Shown piece by piece: positions 1 to 8,903 of a stretch of DNA of 64,000 nt (its first letter is position 1; every line of letters begins with the position of its first letter). Both the position numbers and the translations under genes were made by a program. Below the pieces are notes generated by a model. That model did no database searches and was not told the origin of the DNA. It was given only the letters and a program-made list of their open reading frames with translations. The stretch spans positions 36,996-100,995 of the forward strand of contig DKUU01000023.1 of the NCBI GenBank assembly GCA_002490835.1, read 5' to 3'. The stretch is from Lachnospiraceae bacterium UBA7196 (GTDB lineage Bacteria; Bacillota; Clostridia; Lachnospirales; Lachnospiraceae).

Positions 1-62
1 CCTATTCTGCTTCCGTTTCCGCAAGTAATTCCCTTTTTTACTTTCTTAGGGATAAATTTCGC

Positions 63-2000
63 CTAATCTCTCTCCGGTATCCAAACCCGCATCTGGTTCA
101 ACCCCCGGTTGGCCCACGTATAATAAGGCACAAACGTTATCTGACAGGGCTTTATTTCCTGCCTGTCAAAGCTGTAAAGTTCCTCGCCTGCCGTCTCCCG
201 ATACCCCTGCGCAAAAAGCTTCCTGATTCCAAACAGCTCATCCGGCAGAAAATCGCTTACCGTTATCTCCCCGTCCCGTTTCAGGCTTAAGGAAAGCACG
301 TCGTTTTCGTTATCAACACCTTCCGCACAGTAGATGAGCGGACCGCACTGCAGGGCCGCCTTCCCTGTATTCGCAGACACGCGGCTGCTGGTATACACCC
401 GCTTTGCCGTCATATCAAACATCACCGTGATCACATCGTCCGCCGTGTATGTGCCTTGAATATACGCGTAGCCGTTCTTTATTTCACAGTCTGCCGCCTT
501 CCCGTTTCGACAGATGTCCGTTTTTTCACTCCACGCGGGCATACGGACAGCCAGCGTCATCTTCATACCTGTCTTTCCTTTTTCCGGCATAAAGCGGTAT
601 TCCAGTTTACCATCATACGGATAGTCGGTATGTAATTCCACTTTTCCGCCAAAGCGCGCCGTTAAGTCAAGCGTTCCCGCCACAAACAGATTAGAAAACA
701 GCGTTTCCTCCTCCACATGCCACGCATACTCCGCCAAGGATCCCAAAAGTCTGGCCACATTGGGCGGGCAGCAGGCGCAGGCAAACCATTTCGGCCGTAC
801 GGGAAGTGCGTGCCTGTGCGTCTGCGCCTCCCCGGAGATACCCGGCAGCGCTTCCAGCGGATTTACATAGAAAAACTTTGTGCCGTCAAGCTGCATCCCC
901 GCCAGTACACAGTTGTAAAGCGCCCGTTCCATCACGTCCGCATATTTGCCGTCCCGTTCCAGATAGAGCATCTTATTGGAAAAGAAGATCAAACCGATCG
1001 CCGCGCAGGTCTCCGCATAAGCCGTGTCGTTGGGGAGATGGTCATCCTTTGTAAACGCTTCCCCTTCGTAGGCGGAGCCGATCGCACCCGTGACATACAT
1101 CCGGTGCTGCGTGATATTGTTCCAGAGCGTCTTGCAGGCCGCCGCAAGTTCCGTATCTTTCGTCTGTGCCGCCGCGTCCGCCATACCGGTGTAAAGATAG
1201 ACCGCACGCACGGCATGTCCCACCGCCTTGTCCTGTTTACGCACCGGGGCGTAATTCTGATTGTAAATTTTATCTCCGACATTGTTGCCCCATACACGCC
1301 AAGGATTTTTCTCCACTTCTTTCTTATAAAAATCAGGATCGACGCCGCGCACATCGATGAAATGTCTGGCAAGTTCCTGATACCGCTCATCCCCCGTGCA
1401 GCGGTAAAGCCGCAGCAGCGCAAGTTCAATCTCCGGATGTCCGGGGTAGCCTTCCGCGCCCTCCTCGATAAAGTGGCGGTAAATATGGTCCGCCATAGCG
1501 CACATGATCTCCAAAAGTCGCTTTTTGCCCGTGCATTCCGCATAAGCGACCGCCGCCTCGATCATATGCCCCGCACAGTAGAGTTCATGCGCCTCGTGCA
1601 GATTCGTCCAACGCTTGTCCGGCTCCTTCACCGTAAAATAGGTATTGAGATACCCGTCCTCGTGCTGCGCCTCGCCGATCAGCTCAATGATCTCGTCGCA
1701 GCGCCTCTCCAGCTCCTCGTCAGGGTTCTGCGCCAAAGAATATGCCGCCCCCTCCAGCCACTTGGCCACGTCGCTGTCCTGAAACACCATGCCGTAAAAC
1801 TCTCCTTCACAGCTTCCGGTTTTCAGCTTTTTTGCCGCCATGCGGAAATTTTCGATACAATGGCTCTTTTCCGCGCCCTCGATCTGATCGTTCAGCGCTT
1901 TCTCCTGATAAGGCAGCACCACGTCCCGCACCAGTTTCTCATACCTGCCGAAAAATCCTTCTCCTACCGTAAAATCCTTGACCAATTTCAGATCTCCCAT
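63..2000 (-). CDS. GH127 beta-L-arabinofuranosidase family protein (DUF1680)
   Basis: A glycoside hydrolase family 127 enzyme, expected to release terminal beta-L-arabinofuranose from arabinan or glycoprotein glycans. It is about 645 residues long with no signal peptide, so it should act in the cytoplasm on imported oligosaccharides. From the chosen start, the motif NDTAYAETCAA places E330 and C332, and FACACCPPNVARLLGS places C410/C411. These match the Glu/Cys zinc cluster and the cysteine nucleophile of the family prototype HypBA1. The frame is open 18 codons further upstream, but the ATG at 2000 is preceded by GCGGAGGGACTT, a good ribosome site, so it is preferred. No transporter or other glycosidase adjoins it. 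The 62 bases beyond its stop show no recognisable feature. Confidence 0.9.
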   Translation of the reverse strand: MGDLKLVKDFTVGEGFFGRYEKLVRDVVLPYQEKALNDQIEGAEKSHCIENFRMAAKKLKTGSCEGEFYGMVFQDSDVAKWLEGAAYSLAQNPDEELERRCDEIIELIGEAQHEDGYLNTYFTVKEPDKRWTNLHEAHELYCAGHMIEAAVAYAECTGKKRLLEIMCAMADHIYRHFIEEGAEGYPGHPEIELALLRLYRCTGDERYQELARHFIDVRGVDPDFYKKEVEKNPWRVWGNNVGDKIYNQNYAPVRKQDKAVGHAVRAVYLYTGMADAAAQTKDTELAAACKTLWNNITQHRMYVTGAIGSAYEGEAFTKDDHLPNDTAYAETCAAIGLIFFSNKMLYLERDGKYADVMERALYNCVLAGMQLDGTKFFYVNPLEALPGISGEAQTHRHALPVRPKWFACACCPPNVARLLGSLAEYAWHVEEETLFSNLFVAGTLDLTARFGGKVELHTDYPYDGKLEYRFMPEKGKTGMKMTLAVRMPAWSEKTDICRNGKAADCEIKNGYAYIQGTYTADDVITVMFDMTAKRVYTSSRVSANTGKAALQCGPLIYCAEGVDNENDVLSLSLKRDGEITVSDFLPDELFGIRKLFAQGYRETAGEELYSFDRQEIKPCQITFVPYYTWANRGLNQMRVWIPERD

Positions 2001-2097
2001 AAGTCCCTCCGCTTTTCTAAAGTTTACCAAATTGACCCTATTTCTAATATGCACTATATTTTTATCCCTTGCAAGATAAATAGAAAAAGAATTTTCA

Positions 2098-2127
2098 TTG
2101 ACAACTCCGGTAAAAATGTTGTATCAT
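2098..2127 (+). promoter_or_regulatory. Promoter of tRNA-Pro
   Basis: TTGACA at 2098-2103 and TATCAT at 2122-2127 are separated by 18 bases. The -10 box ends 17 bases before the mature tRNA. This is a vegetative sigma-A type promoter by sequence alone. Confidence 0.6.
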
Positions 2128-2144
2128 CATAATTGTTCATAAAG

Positions 2145-2218
2145 CGAAGCGTGGCTCAGTTTGGTAGAGCGCTGCGTTCGGGACGCAGAGGTCGCAGGTT
2201 CAAATCCTGTCGCTTCGA
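2145..2218 (+). tRNA. tRNA-Pro (anticodon CGG)
   Basis: A complete cloverleaf is visible. The acceptor stem is CGAAGCG (2145-2151) with CGCTTCG (2211-2217) and discriminator A. The D stem is GCTC/GAGC. The anticodon stem CTGCG/CGCAG carries loop TTCGGGA, giving anticodon CGG. The T arm is GCAGG-TTCAAAT-CCTGT. C1-G72 with A73 is typical of bacterial proline tRNAs. The CCA end is not encoded. Confidence 0.95.
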
Positions 2219-2225
2219 CTGTCAA

Positions 2226-2264
2226 ACGCACATCGGACTTCTGAAAGTCTGATGTGCGTCTTTT
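2226..2264 (+). terminator. Rho-independent terminator of tRNA-Pro
   Basis: A long hairpin spans 2226-2259 (ACGCACATCGGACTT, loop CTGA, then the complementary arm with one mismatch). It is followed by CTTTTC. It starts eight bases after the tRNA. Confidence 0.85.
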
Positions 2265-2335
2265 CATTACAATACTACTCTGTCATTCTGTTTTTATATA
2301 GGAATAATCCCCATAAAATCGGACACGCTGAGAGC

Positions 2336-2896
2336 ATGAAGAAAAAAACATTCTCCCACAGTTTTGATTTTTATGTGCTTCTTTTCTTTATTACCGCCTG
2401 TGCCGGCTGGTCATGGGAAGTACTGTTATTTTTGTTTACGGAACATGCCTTTATCAACCGGGGCGTATACGAGGGGCCCTACCTACCCATCTACGGGATC
2501 GGCGGGCTTTTGCTCTGCATGCTGCTTTACCGCTTGAAAAAAAGGCCGCTGTCCGTATTTTTACTTTCCATGACCCTCTGCACGGTTTTAGAATATTTTA
2601 CCAGCCTTATTCTGGAACGCAGATGGGGCGTGCGCTGGTGGGACTACAGCGGGCATTTGCTAAATATCAACGGAAGGGTCTGTTTTCTGGGCGCGGTCGT
2701 CTTCGGCCTTGGGGGAACGGTTCTGGTCTGTCTGTTTCTGCCCTTTTTTGAAAGGCTGTACGAACGAATCTCTCCTAAATGGCGCGTCGGTATCTGCTTT
2801 CTGCTCCTGATCCTGTTCCTTGCGGACGGCGCATGGTGCGCCATGCACCCGAACACGGGAACTAACATTTCCTATTCATCGGACAGCTTCGCCTGA
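2336..2896 (+). CDS. PF06541 (CmpB-type) putative ABC transporter permease, integral membrane
   Basis: An integral membrane protein of about 186 residues with roughly five hydrophobic segments. The segment CAGWSWEVLLF followed by NRGVYEGPYLPIYGIGGL is the hallmark of family PF06541. That family is labelled putative ABC transporter permease, but no function has been proven that I can name. The frame is open 28 codons upstream and into the tRNA terminator. The ATG at 2336 (MKKKTF) gives a normal family N-terminus, although its ribosome site is weak. No ATPase gene is adjacent, so a transport role is only the family label. Confidence 0.75.
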   Translation: MKKKTFSHSFDFYVLLFFITACAGWSWEVLLFLFTEHAFINRGVYEGPYLPIYGIGGLLLCMLLYRLKKRPLSVFLLSMTLCTVLEYFTSLILERRWGVRWWDYSGHLLNINGRVCFLGAVVFGLGGTVLVCLFLPFFERLYERISPKWRVGICFLLLILFLADGAWCAMHPNTGTNISYSSDSFA

Positions 2897-3000
2897 TTTC
2901 ATTAAAATCTTTGTAAGCGGTCTCTAAATCTCTTGTTTTTTCCTCATAAAAGGTGTATTCTTATGTAGCGAATTTTTGTGGATGTGACATGGAGGAAATT

Positions 3001-4188
3001 ATGGAAGCTTATGAAGTGTTAAGGGATCTGGCGATTATTATTTTCGCCGCAAAGTTTTTTGGTGTTTTGGCAAGGAAATGTAAAGCGCCTCAGGTCGTTG
3101 GGCAGATTGTGGCCGGACTTTTGATCGGACCCTGTGTGCTGGGCTGGGTCGCCCCTTCCGATTTCATCACCCATATGGCGGAAATCGGTGTCGTTTTGCT
3201 GATGTTTGAAGTGGGACTGGAAACGGACTTGCGGGAACTGATCAAAACAGGCCCCATCGCCCTTTTGATCGCCTGCGCGGGCGTGTTTGTCCCGCTGGTA
3301 CTGGGCGCTCTTTTGTATATGGGTTTTTACGGCATAGCGCCTTGGGGCAGCGAAGAATTTTTCAAGGCGGTTTTCATCGGTACGATCATGACGGCCACCA
3401 GTGTGAGCATCACCGTGGCGGCTTTACAGGAATTGGGCAAGATTAAGAGTAAAGTAGGCACGACCATTGTCAGCGCGGCCATTATTGATGACGTGATCGG
3501 CATCATCGTACTGACCTTTGTCATCGGATTTAAGTCCCCGGACTCTCATCCCGGCATGGTCATTATAAAGACCATAGTCTTCTTTATCATTGCCATAGCG
3601 GGCGGTTTTGCCGTCTTTAAAATATTTCTGGCATTGGATAAGCGCTATCCGCACACGAGACGTATCCCCATTGTCTCCCTCGCCTTCTGCTTTGCCTTAT
3701 CTTATATAGCGGAAAAATATTTCGGCATCGCGGATATTACGGGAGCCTATATCGCCGGCATCGTTTTATGCAACTTAAGTGACAATACCTACATAGAACG
3801 CAAGGTAGACGTAAGTTCCTACATGCTGTTTGGACCGCTGTTTTTTGCCAGCATCGGCCTGAAAACCAATTTTGACGCGATGGATTCCACCCTGTTTATT
3901 TTCTGCCTCTGCTTTGTGGTCGTTGCGCTGCTTGCCAAGATCATCGGCTGCGGTCTGGCTGCCAAACTCTGCCGCTATACGTTCTCTGATTCCTTAAAAA
4001 TCGGCGTCGGTATGATGACCCGCGGGGAAGTGGCCCTGATCGTAGCGCAGAAGGGACTGGCAGCAGACCTCTTGACATCAGATTATTTTATGGCCGTGAT
4101 CCTGCTGATCCTGTTCTCTTCTATTGCAACGCCGATCGTACTAAAAGCCCTATATAATAGAGACGACAAATTGTCTCCGGTCAAATAA
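3001..4188 (+). CDS. Cation:proton antiporter, CPA2/KefB-like
   Basis: A monovalent cation/proton antiporter of about 395 residues made of 12-13 membrane helices. It belongs to the CPA2 (KefB/NapA-like) family and exchanges Na+ or K+ for protons at the cytoplasmic membrane. Seen in the sequence are the family stretch GVVLLMFEVGLETDL in the N-terminal half and the paired acidic motif AAIIDDVIGI, which in this family sits in the ion-binding crossover. There is no C-terminal TrkA-N domain, so it is a short member without nucleotide gating. The open frame starts at 2953, but GGAGGAAATT immediately precedes the ATG at 3001. The gene ends at a hairpin shared with the convergent thioredoxin gene. 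Confidence 0.88.
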   Translation: MEAYEVLRDLAIIIFAAKFFGVLARKCKAPQVVGQIVAGLLIGPCVLGWVAPSDFITHMAEIGVVLLMFEVGLETDLRELIKTGPIALLIACAGVFVPLVLGALLYMGFYGIAPWGSEEFFKAVFIGTIMTATSVSITVAALQELGKIKSKVGTTIVSAAIIDDVIGIIVLTFVIGFKSPDSHPGMVIIKTIVFFIIAIAGGFAVFKIFLALDKRYPHTRRIPIVSLAFCFALSYIAEKYFGIADITGAYIAGIVLCNLSDNTYIERKVDVSSYMLFGPLFFASIGLKTNFDAMDSTLFIFCLCFVVVALLAKIIGCGLAAKLCRYTFSDSLKIGVGMMTRGEVALIVAQKGLAADLLTSDYFMAVILLILFSSIATPIVLKALYNRDDKLSPVK

Positions 4189-4209
4189 AAAATTTCCCTA
4201 TAAAGTCAG

Positions 4210-4238
4210 AAAGGCAGACTCCGTAGAGCCTGCCTTTT
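4210..4238. terminator. Bidirectional terminator between antiporter and thioredoxin genes
   Basis: AAGGCAG and CTGCCTT flank a short CTC/GAG inner stem (4211-4237). There is a T run on the plus side and an A-rich side facing the minus-strand gene. It sits between convergent stop codons. Confidence 0.75.
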
Positions 4239-4271
4239 ATGATATCTAAACCACAAGCCGGGGAAAACAGC

Positions 4272-4604
4272 TCACAGCACTTTTTCAAGTTCCGCCTCCA
4301 GCTCAGCCTGTGCCACGGCACCCACGATATTGCCTACCACCTCGCCCTTTACGAAAATTTTCATATTGGGAATGTTCATCACGCGGTACATCCTTGCAAG
4401 GCCGTCCTCCTCGTCAATGTTGCACTTACCGACCTTGATCTTACCGTCATACTTTTCGGCCAGCTGCTCTATGACCGGCGCCATCATCTTACAGGGCATA
4501 CACCAGTCCGCATAGAAATCTACCAATACGGGGATTTCCGACTGTAAAACCTCGCTTTCAAAATTTTCGCTTGTGAAATTGTACTCCATGCTCTTGTACT
4601 CCAT
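4272..4604 (-). CDS. trxA: Thioredoxin with a WCMPC active site
   Basis: A cytoplasmic thiol-disulfide oxidoreductase of 110 residues, the normal thioredoxin size. The redox site DFYADWCMPCKMMAPV has C35 and C38. The usual WCGPC is replaced by WCMPC, which should alter redox potential or partner choice. The cis-proline region NIPNMKIF is present, where most thioredoxins have a VxxIPT-type segment. The ribosome site AGGAGG is 8 bases from the first ATG. The 5' end carries a short tandem duplication that repeats ATGGAGTAC and encodes MEYKSMEYN, so two starts are possible. It lies 19 bases downstream of trmB and is probably co-transcribed with it. Confidence 0.9.
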   Translation of the reverse strand: MEYKSMEYNFTSENFESEVLQSEIPVLVDFYADWCMPCKMMAPVIEQLAEKYDGKIKVGKCNIDEEDGLARMYRVMNIPNMKIFVKGEVVGNIVGAVAQAELEAELEKVL

Positions 4605-4623
4605 GCTCTTTTCCTCCTAATCG

Positions 4624-5262
4624 TTATCTTGTAATGATATATTTATAGATCGGATTTCCTTTAGCGGAAAACCGCTCTTCATACTCGGTCATCACATTAC
4701 CCTGCATCATCTGTGCGTCGTGGTGCAGGTCTTTGGTCATCTGCAAAAGTTTCCACCCCGCCGGCGCCAATTCTTCCAGTGCAAATTGAAACAAGTCATG
4801 GTTATCCGTCTTGAACTCGATCACGCCGTCTTTTCTTAGTATTTCATCATACCGCCGTAAAAATTCACGGGAAGGAAGCCTTCTTTTGGCATGCCTATCC
4901 TTCGGCCACGGATCGGAAAAATTTAAATAAATACGGTCTACTTCGCCGGGTCCGAATACCGACGTGATCTCCTCCGCTTCCATGCGGATAAAATAAAGAT
5001 TCGGCAGCGGTTCCGCATCCAGTTTCTGAATGCCGCGGATCAATACGCTCGAATATTTCTCGATGCCTAAATAGTTGATATCCGGATTCTGTCTTGCCAG
5101 ATCCATGATGAAGCGTCCCTTTCCCATACCAATCTCAATGCGGATGGGATGGTCGTTTCCGAACACTTCCCGCCAGCGGCCTTTCTTTTCCTGCGGCTCC
5201 TGTACCACAAGGGGACTATCCGCAATTGCCTCTCTGGAGCCCGTCACATTTCGCAGTCGCAT
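4624..5262 (-). CDS. trmB: tRNA (guanine-N7-)-methyltransferase
   Basis: Uses S-adenosylmethionine to methylate N7 of G46 in the variable loop of tRNAs. At 212 residues it is the usual length. The SAM-binding motif IEIGMGKGRFI and the signature NFSDPWPKDRHAKRRL identify the family clearly. The ATG at 5262 is used, with an AGGAAGG element upstream at a somewhat long distance. It is first in a small leftward operon with the thioredoxin, and is divergent from the carboxypeptidase gene. Confidence 0.95.
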   Translation of the reverse strand: MRLRNVTGSREAIADSPLVVQEPQEKKGRWREVFGNDHPIRIEIGMGKGRFIMDLARQNPDINYLGIEKYSSVLIRGIQKLDAEPLPNLYFIRMEAEEITSVFGPGEVDRIYLNFSDPWPKDRHAKRRLPSREFLRRYDEILRKDGVIEFKTDNHDLFQFALEELAPAGWKLLQMTKDLHHDAQMMQGNVMTEYEERFSAKGNPIYKYIITR

Positions 5263-5323
5263 TCTTTTGCCTGTCCTTCCTGTTTCTTACTTTTTACAGT
5301 ATCATATTTTGTATTTTTTGTGA

Positions 5324-5355
5324 ATACACTACTGTTTTTCTGCAAAATAGTGTAT
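5324..5355. promoter_or_regulatory. Inverted repeat in the trmB/carboxypeptidase divergent intergenic region
   Basis: ATACACTA (5324-5331) and TAGTGTAT (5348-5355) form an 8-bp inverted repeat with a 16-base spacer. TATGAT at 5353-5358 could be a -10 box for the rightward gene. A regulator site is possible but no regulator is known. Confidence 0.35.
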
Positions 5356-5431
5356 GATAGGAATGTATATGATCGAGGACTAAAGTCTCTGCATATAAGA
5401 CCTATAAGATATGATAGAAAGGTTTTAAGAT

Positions 5432-6931
5432 ATGGGATTATCGGATAAAATCCTTTTTCAAATAAGACGGTGCGGCGCGGCGCTTCTTGTTTTTTCGCTG
5501 TCTTTTAGCATAGCTGCTGGCAGTTCTCTGACCGCACAGGCAGCATCTACGGAGGAATTACAGGAACAGGCCGAGGCCCGCAAATCGCTTCCTATTCAAT
5601 CCAACGAGATTGAAAACTGGCCAAGCGGCCCCCAGATCGGCGCGCAGGCCGCCATTCTCATGGACGCCAACACCGGCGTGATCCTTTACGCCAAAAATAT
5701 CCACGAACGCCTTTATCCCGCCAGCACAACGAAAATCATGACCTCCCTTCTTGCCATGGAGCTGGGAAATTTAGATGATATTGTAAAATTCAGTCATGAA
5801 GCTGTTTTCAGCGTGCCTGCGGACGGTTCTAACATGGGTATGGATGAAGGCGAATCCCTCACGCTGGAGGAATGCCTCTACGGTATCATGGTGGCCTCCG
5901 CCAACGAAGCCGCCAATGCGGCAGGCGAATACATTTCCGGTTCCATTCAGGAATTTGTAGATTTAATGAACCTACGGGCCAAAGAGATCGGCTGCACAGA
6001 CACGCATTTTACCAATACAAACGGTCTTCATGACCCCGAACACTACACCAGTGTCTACGATCTGGCCCTGATCTCCAGCCACTTCTTTCAGAATGAAATG
6101 CTTTGTAAAATCAGCAACACAGCTAGTTATCACTTTGAAGCTACCGCCACCCAGCCGGATGATTTCACTAAGAAAAATAAGCACTTGTTGATCAACGGAG
6201 AACTGGCCTATGAGGGTGTTTTGGGCGGAAAGACCGGCTTTACGAGCGATTCCAGACAGACCCTTGTGACCTGCGCCGAACGAAACGGTATGAAGCTTAT
6301 TTGCGTTGTGTTTAAGGAGGAATCTCCGAATCAGTTTGCGGATACGGTAGAGCTTTTCGATTATGGTTTTCAAAACTTTCAGGTATTGAACGTATCCGAA
6401 AACGAGCAAAAATATAACATTGAATCCACAGGCTTTTTGCAGATCGGCAATGATGTGTTTGGTAATTCCAAGCCTTTGCTTTCAATAGATACTGACAGTT
6501 ATGTCATAATTCCCAACATGGTCACCTTCGCTGATCTTGACTCAACCATCGACTACAGCCAAACTGACGGGACCCGTATCGCGGAAATCGGGTATTCCTA
6601 CCATGACATGTATGTAGGAAAAGCATATTTAAATCTTGTTGCAGACAGCGTCTCAAACTATGAATTTGACACAAAAATGACAGCCACCGATATCAGTGTG
6701 GAAAAGGTGGAACCTGCCGCAGAAGAAACAGACGCACAGGACACCGTATTTATTAATATTAAAAAAGTGCTAATCGTTATCCTTATTATTGCCGCCATCG
6801 TCATTACAATCCTGATGATATATGCCCTCATTACTAATAACAGGGCAGCCAGACGCAGAGAAAACCGCGTGAAGCGCAAAAAAAAGAGACGGTCCACTCT
6901 GCATATGGATTTCGAGGATTTTGATTTTTAA
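5432..6931 (+). CDS. D-alanyl-D-alanine carboxypeptidase (low-molecular-weight PBP, DacF-like)
   Basis: A serine DD-carboxypeptidase that trims the terminal D-Ala from peptidoglycan stem peptides outside the membrane. It is 499 residues long. A signal peptide ends near residue 38 (AQAAS). The S11 peptidase motifs are present: S98-T-T-K101, S156-A-N and K267-T-G. A PBP5_C-like beta domain follows, then a C-terminal membrane helix near residues 445-470 and a very basic tail. A true transmembrane segment replaces the amphipathic anchor of classical PBP5. GAAAGG precedes the ATG at 5432. A membrane-anchored GH5 enzyme follows 38 bases downstream with no terminator between, so the two are likely co-expressed at the cell surface. 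Confidence 0.93.
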   Translation: MGLSDKILFQIRRCGAALLVFSLSFSIAAGSSLTAQAASTEELQEQAEARKSLPIQSNEIENWPSGPQIGAQAAILMDANTGVILYAKNIHERLYPASTTKIMTSLLAMELGNLDDIVKFSHEAVFSVPADGSNMGMDEGESLTLEECLYGIMVASANEAANAAGEYISGSIQEFVDLMNLRAKEIGCTDTHFTNTNGLHDPEHYTSVYDLALISSHFFQNEMLCKISNTASYHFEATATQPDDFTKKNKHLLINGELAYEGVLGGKTGFTSDSRQTLVTCAERNGMKLICVVFKEESPNQFADTVELFDYGFQNFQVLNVSENEQKYNIESTGFLQIGNDVFGNSKPLLSIDTDSYVIIPNMVTFADLDSTIDYSQTDGTRIAEIGYSYHDMYVGKAYLNLVADSVSNYEFDTKMTATDISVEKVEPAAEETDAQDTVFINIKKVLIVILIIAAIVITILMIYALITNNRAARRRENRVKRKKKRRSTLHMDFEDFDF

Positions 6932-6969
6932 AAGGAAAACTGAAAATATCAATAAGGGAGGATGTCAAA

Positions 6970-8823
6970 ATGAAAAAATTAGTAAAGGCATTTGCATTTC
7001 TGTTAACGGCAGTCTTGCTTACAGGTCTTTTCCCTGCCGTTTCCAAAGCAGAGGCTGAAAAATTAACAGGAAAAACAGCTATGGAAATCACGCAGATGAT
7101 GGACAAGGGTTGGAATCTGGGAAATACTTTTGACGCTACCGGCGGGAAAAAGGATGATCCATACAGTCAGGAGACTTCCTGGGGAAATCCGCAAGTCACC
7201 AAAGAGTTGATTGACGGCGTAAAGGCGGCGGGCTTTACTACCATTCGCATCCCTGTCACATGGAACAATTATATCGATAAATCAAACGGCTATCATATTG
7301 ATGAAGCTTTTTTAAACCGTGTCAATGAAATCGTAGACTACGCTTTAGAAAACGAGATGTTTGTGATCTTGAATGCGCACCATGAAGAGTGGGTCAATGA
7401 TAAAAATATCCATGAAAATTATGAAGAGATTGGTAAGGAGTTAAATGCCGTCTGGTCACAGCTGGCGGATCACTTTGCAGAGTATGACCAGCATTTAATC
7501 TTTGAAGGCATGAACGAGCCCAGAGCAGTCGGTATGGGTTATGAATGGAACGGAAATCAGGCCTGTTACGACGCCGTGAATTACTTAGATCAGGTTTTTG
7601 TGGACTGCATCCGCAGCAACGGAAAGGGATATAATTCTGAGAGAGCGCTTATGATTCCGGGATATGCTGCGTCAATGAATGCTGCTGTCCTAAAATCCAT
7701 TCAGATTCCCCAGTACAACGGGAAAGATGCGGAGAATCTGATCATTTCCGTTCACTGCTATTCCCCCTATAATTTCTGTTTGACGGATGATCAGGAAAGT
7801 TTCAGCCCGGAAAATACGCAGGATACATCAGGGATCACATCCTTGATCAACAATTTAAAAAGTCTCTTTATAAATAATGGGATACCGGTCGTTATCGGGG
7901 AATGCGGCGCTACCAATACAAACGACAATGACGATGCCAGAAAATTATGGTTCATTTTCATGGGCGACATTACCAGAGAAAATGGAATCCCTGCCGTCTT
8001 GTGGGACAACGGGGCAAAGGGAAACAGCGGCGGAGAATGTCATAATTATTTTATGAGAGAAACCGGAGAACCGGCATATCCTGAATTGCTCAGCGCCTTT
8101 ATCTATGGTGATTTAGAGGCAAAGAAGCCTAAAGATATGTTAATTGATTTTGAGCCTTATGAAGAAGGCGGAACAACAGTTCTTGCCACACCGGAACAGT
8201 ATGGTTTTACTCCGAAGACATTAATGAAAAAAGCGAAAATAAATCATACAGAGGGGGTTGCTGTCGGCTTCAGCGTTGTTATTCCCAAAGCAGGAAACGA
8301 TTCTTATGCCACAATGGATCTTTCTAAGTTTGTGGGAAAGACCGTCAATGTAGGGCTGTATTTGAGATCTGAAAGTCAGGGATCCGTGACTCTGGGTATT
8401 TTGGAGAAAGAAAAGCAGGAGCTTGCCACGGCGCAGATAGACGCAGAATGGACGCAGGTGACCTTTTCCTACCAATTCAGTGAGGATGATTGCGAAAGGG
8501 CCTTATTTTTCCAAGGGGACGGCGCGGATGATTTTTACGTAGACGATATTTCTATTACCATGGTTGACGAAAAGGACCGATATGAAACACAGGTTCTAAA
8601 AGGCGGTGAGACGGGAGAAACGATTGAAGAACCTGCCGCTGATGAATCCGTGGAAGATGATTCCAATACCGATCAGGGTGATGTAAACAACGCTGCGCAG
8701 CCGCCAAATCCCTCTTCTGAAACAAATAACGGCGCATTTAAGACGATCATTGTGCTCTGTGTCATCATTGTTTTTGTTGGAATCATTGCCTACATTGTAA
8801 AGAAAAAGGCAGGAAAGAACTAG
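6970..8823 (+). CDS. Cell-surface GH5 endoglucanase with C-terminal membrane anchor
   Basis: A secreted glycoside hydrolase family 5 enzyme of 617 residues, expected to cut beta-1,4-glucans or related hemicelluloses. The signal peptide covers about residues 1-28. The catalytic domain begins with the GH5 signature KGWNLGNTFDAT near residue 46. The acid/base is E183 in FEGMNEPR and the nucleophile is E311 in VVIGECGATN. A beta-rich, probably carbohydrate-binding domain spans about residues 390-535. An acidic low-complexity linker rich in E, D and N follows, then a single membrane helix and the basic tail KKKAGKN. Such an anchored architecture keeps products near the cell. A GGGAGGA ribosome site precedes the ATG. 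It follows the DD-carboxypeptidase gene closely. Confidence 0.9.
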   Translation: MKKLVKAFAFLLTAVLLTGLFPAVSKAEAEKLTGKTAMEITQMMDKGWNLGNTFDATGGKKDDPYSQETSWGNPQVTKELIDGVKAAGFTTIRIPVTWNNYIDKSNGYHIDEAFLNRVNEIVDYALENEMFVILNAHHEEWVNDKNIHENYEEIGKELNAVWSQLADHFAEYDQHLIFEGMNEPRAVGMGYEWNGNQACYDAVNYLDQVFVDCIRSNGKGYNSERALMIPGYAASMNAAVLKSIQIPQYNGKDAENLIISVHCYSPYNFCLTDDQESFSPENTQDTSGITSLINNLKSLFINNGIPVVIGECGATNTNDNDDARKLWFIFMGDITRENGIPAVLWDNGAKGNSGGECHNYFMRETGEPAYPELLSAFIYGDLEAKKPKDMLIDFEPYEEGGTTVLATPEQYGFTPKTLMKKAKINHTEGVAVGFSVVIPKAGNDSYATMDLSKFVGKTVNVGLYLRSESQGSVTLGILEKEKQELATAQIDAEWTQVTFSYQFSEDDCERALFFQGDGADDFYVDDISITMVDEKDRYETQVLKGGETGETIEEPAADESVEDDSNTDQGDVNNAAQPPNPSSETNNGAFKTIIVLCVIIVFVGIIAYIVKKKAGKN

Positions 8824-8856
8824 GGGATACAAAGAAGCAAATCTTTCTTTACTGAC

Positions 8857-8900
8857 AAAAATGCTGTAAATTCAAAGATACATGAATTTACAGCATTTTT
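8857..8900. terminator. Bidirectional terminator between the GH5 gene and tRNA-Arg
   Basis: An 18-bp perfect stem (AAAAATGCTGTAAATTCA with its complement) encloses an 8-base loop, with A and T runs at the two ends. It serves the rightward GH5 gene and lies just beyond the 3' end of the leftward tRNA-Arg. Confidence 0.9.
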
Positions 8901-8903
8901 CAG

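Noticed and set aside
717..2132. A 471-codon open frame on the plus strand opposite the GH127 gene
   Set aside because: It is the mirror of a GC-rich, strongly conserved gene. It lacks any recognisable domain, is rich in Arg and His, and runs into the tRNA promoter.
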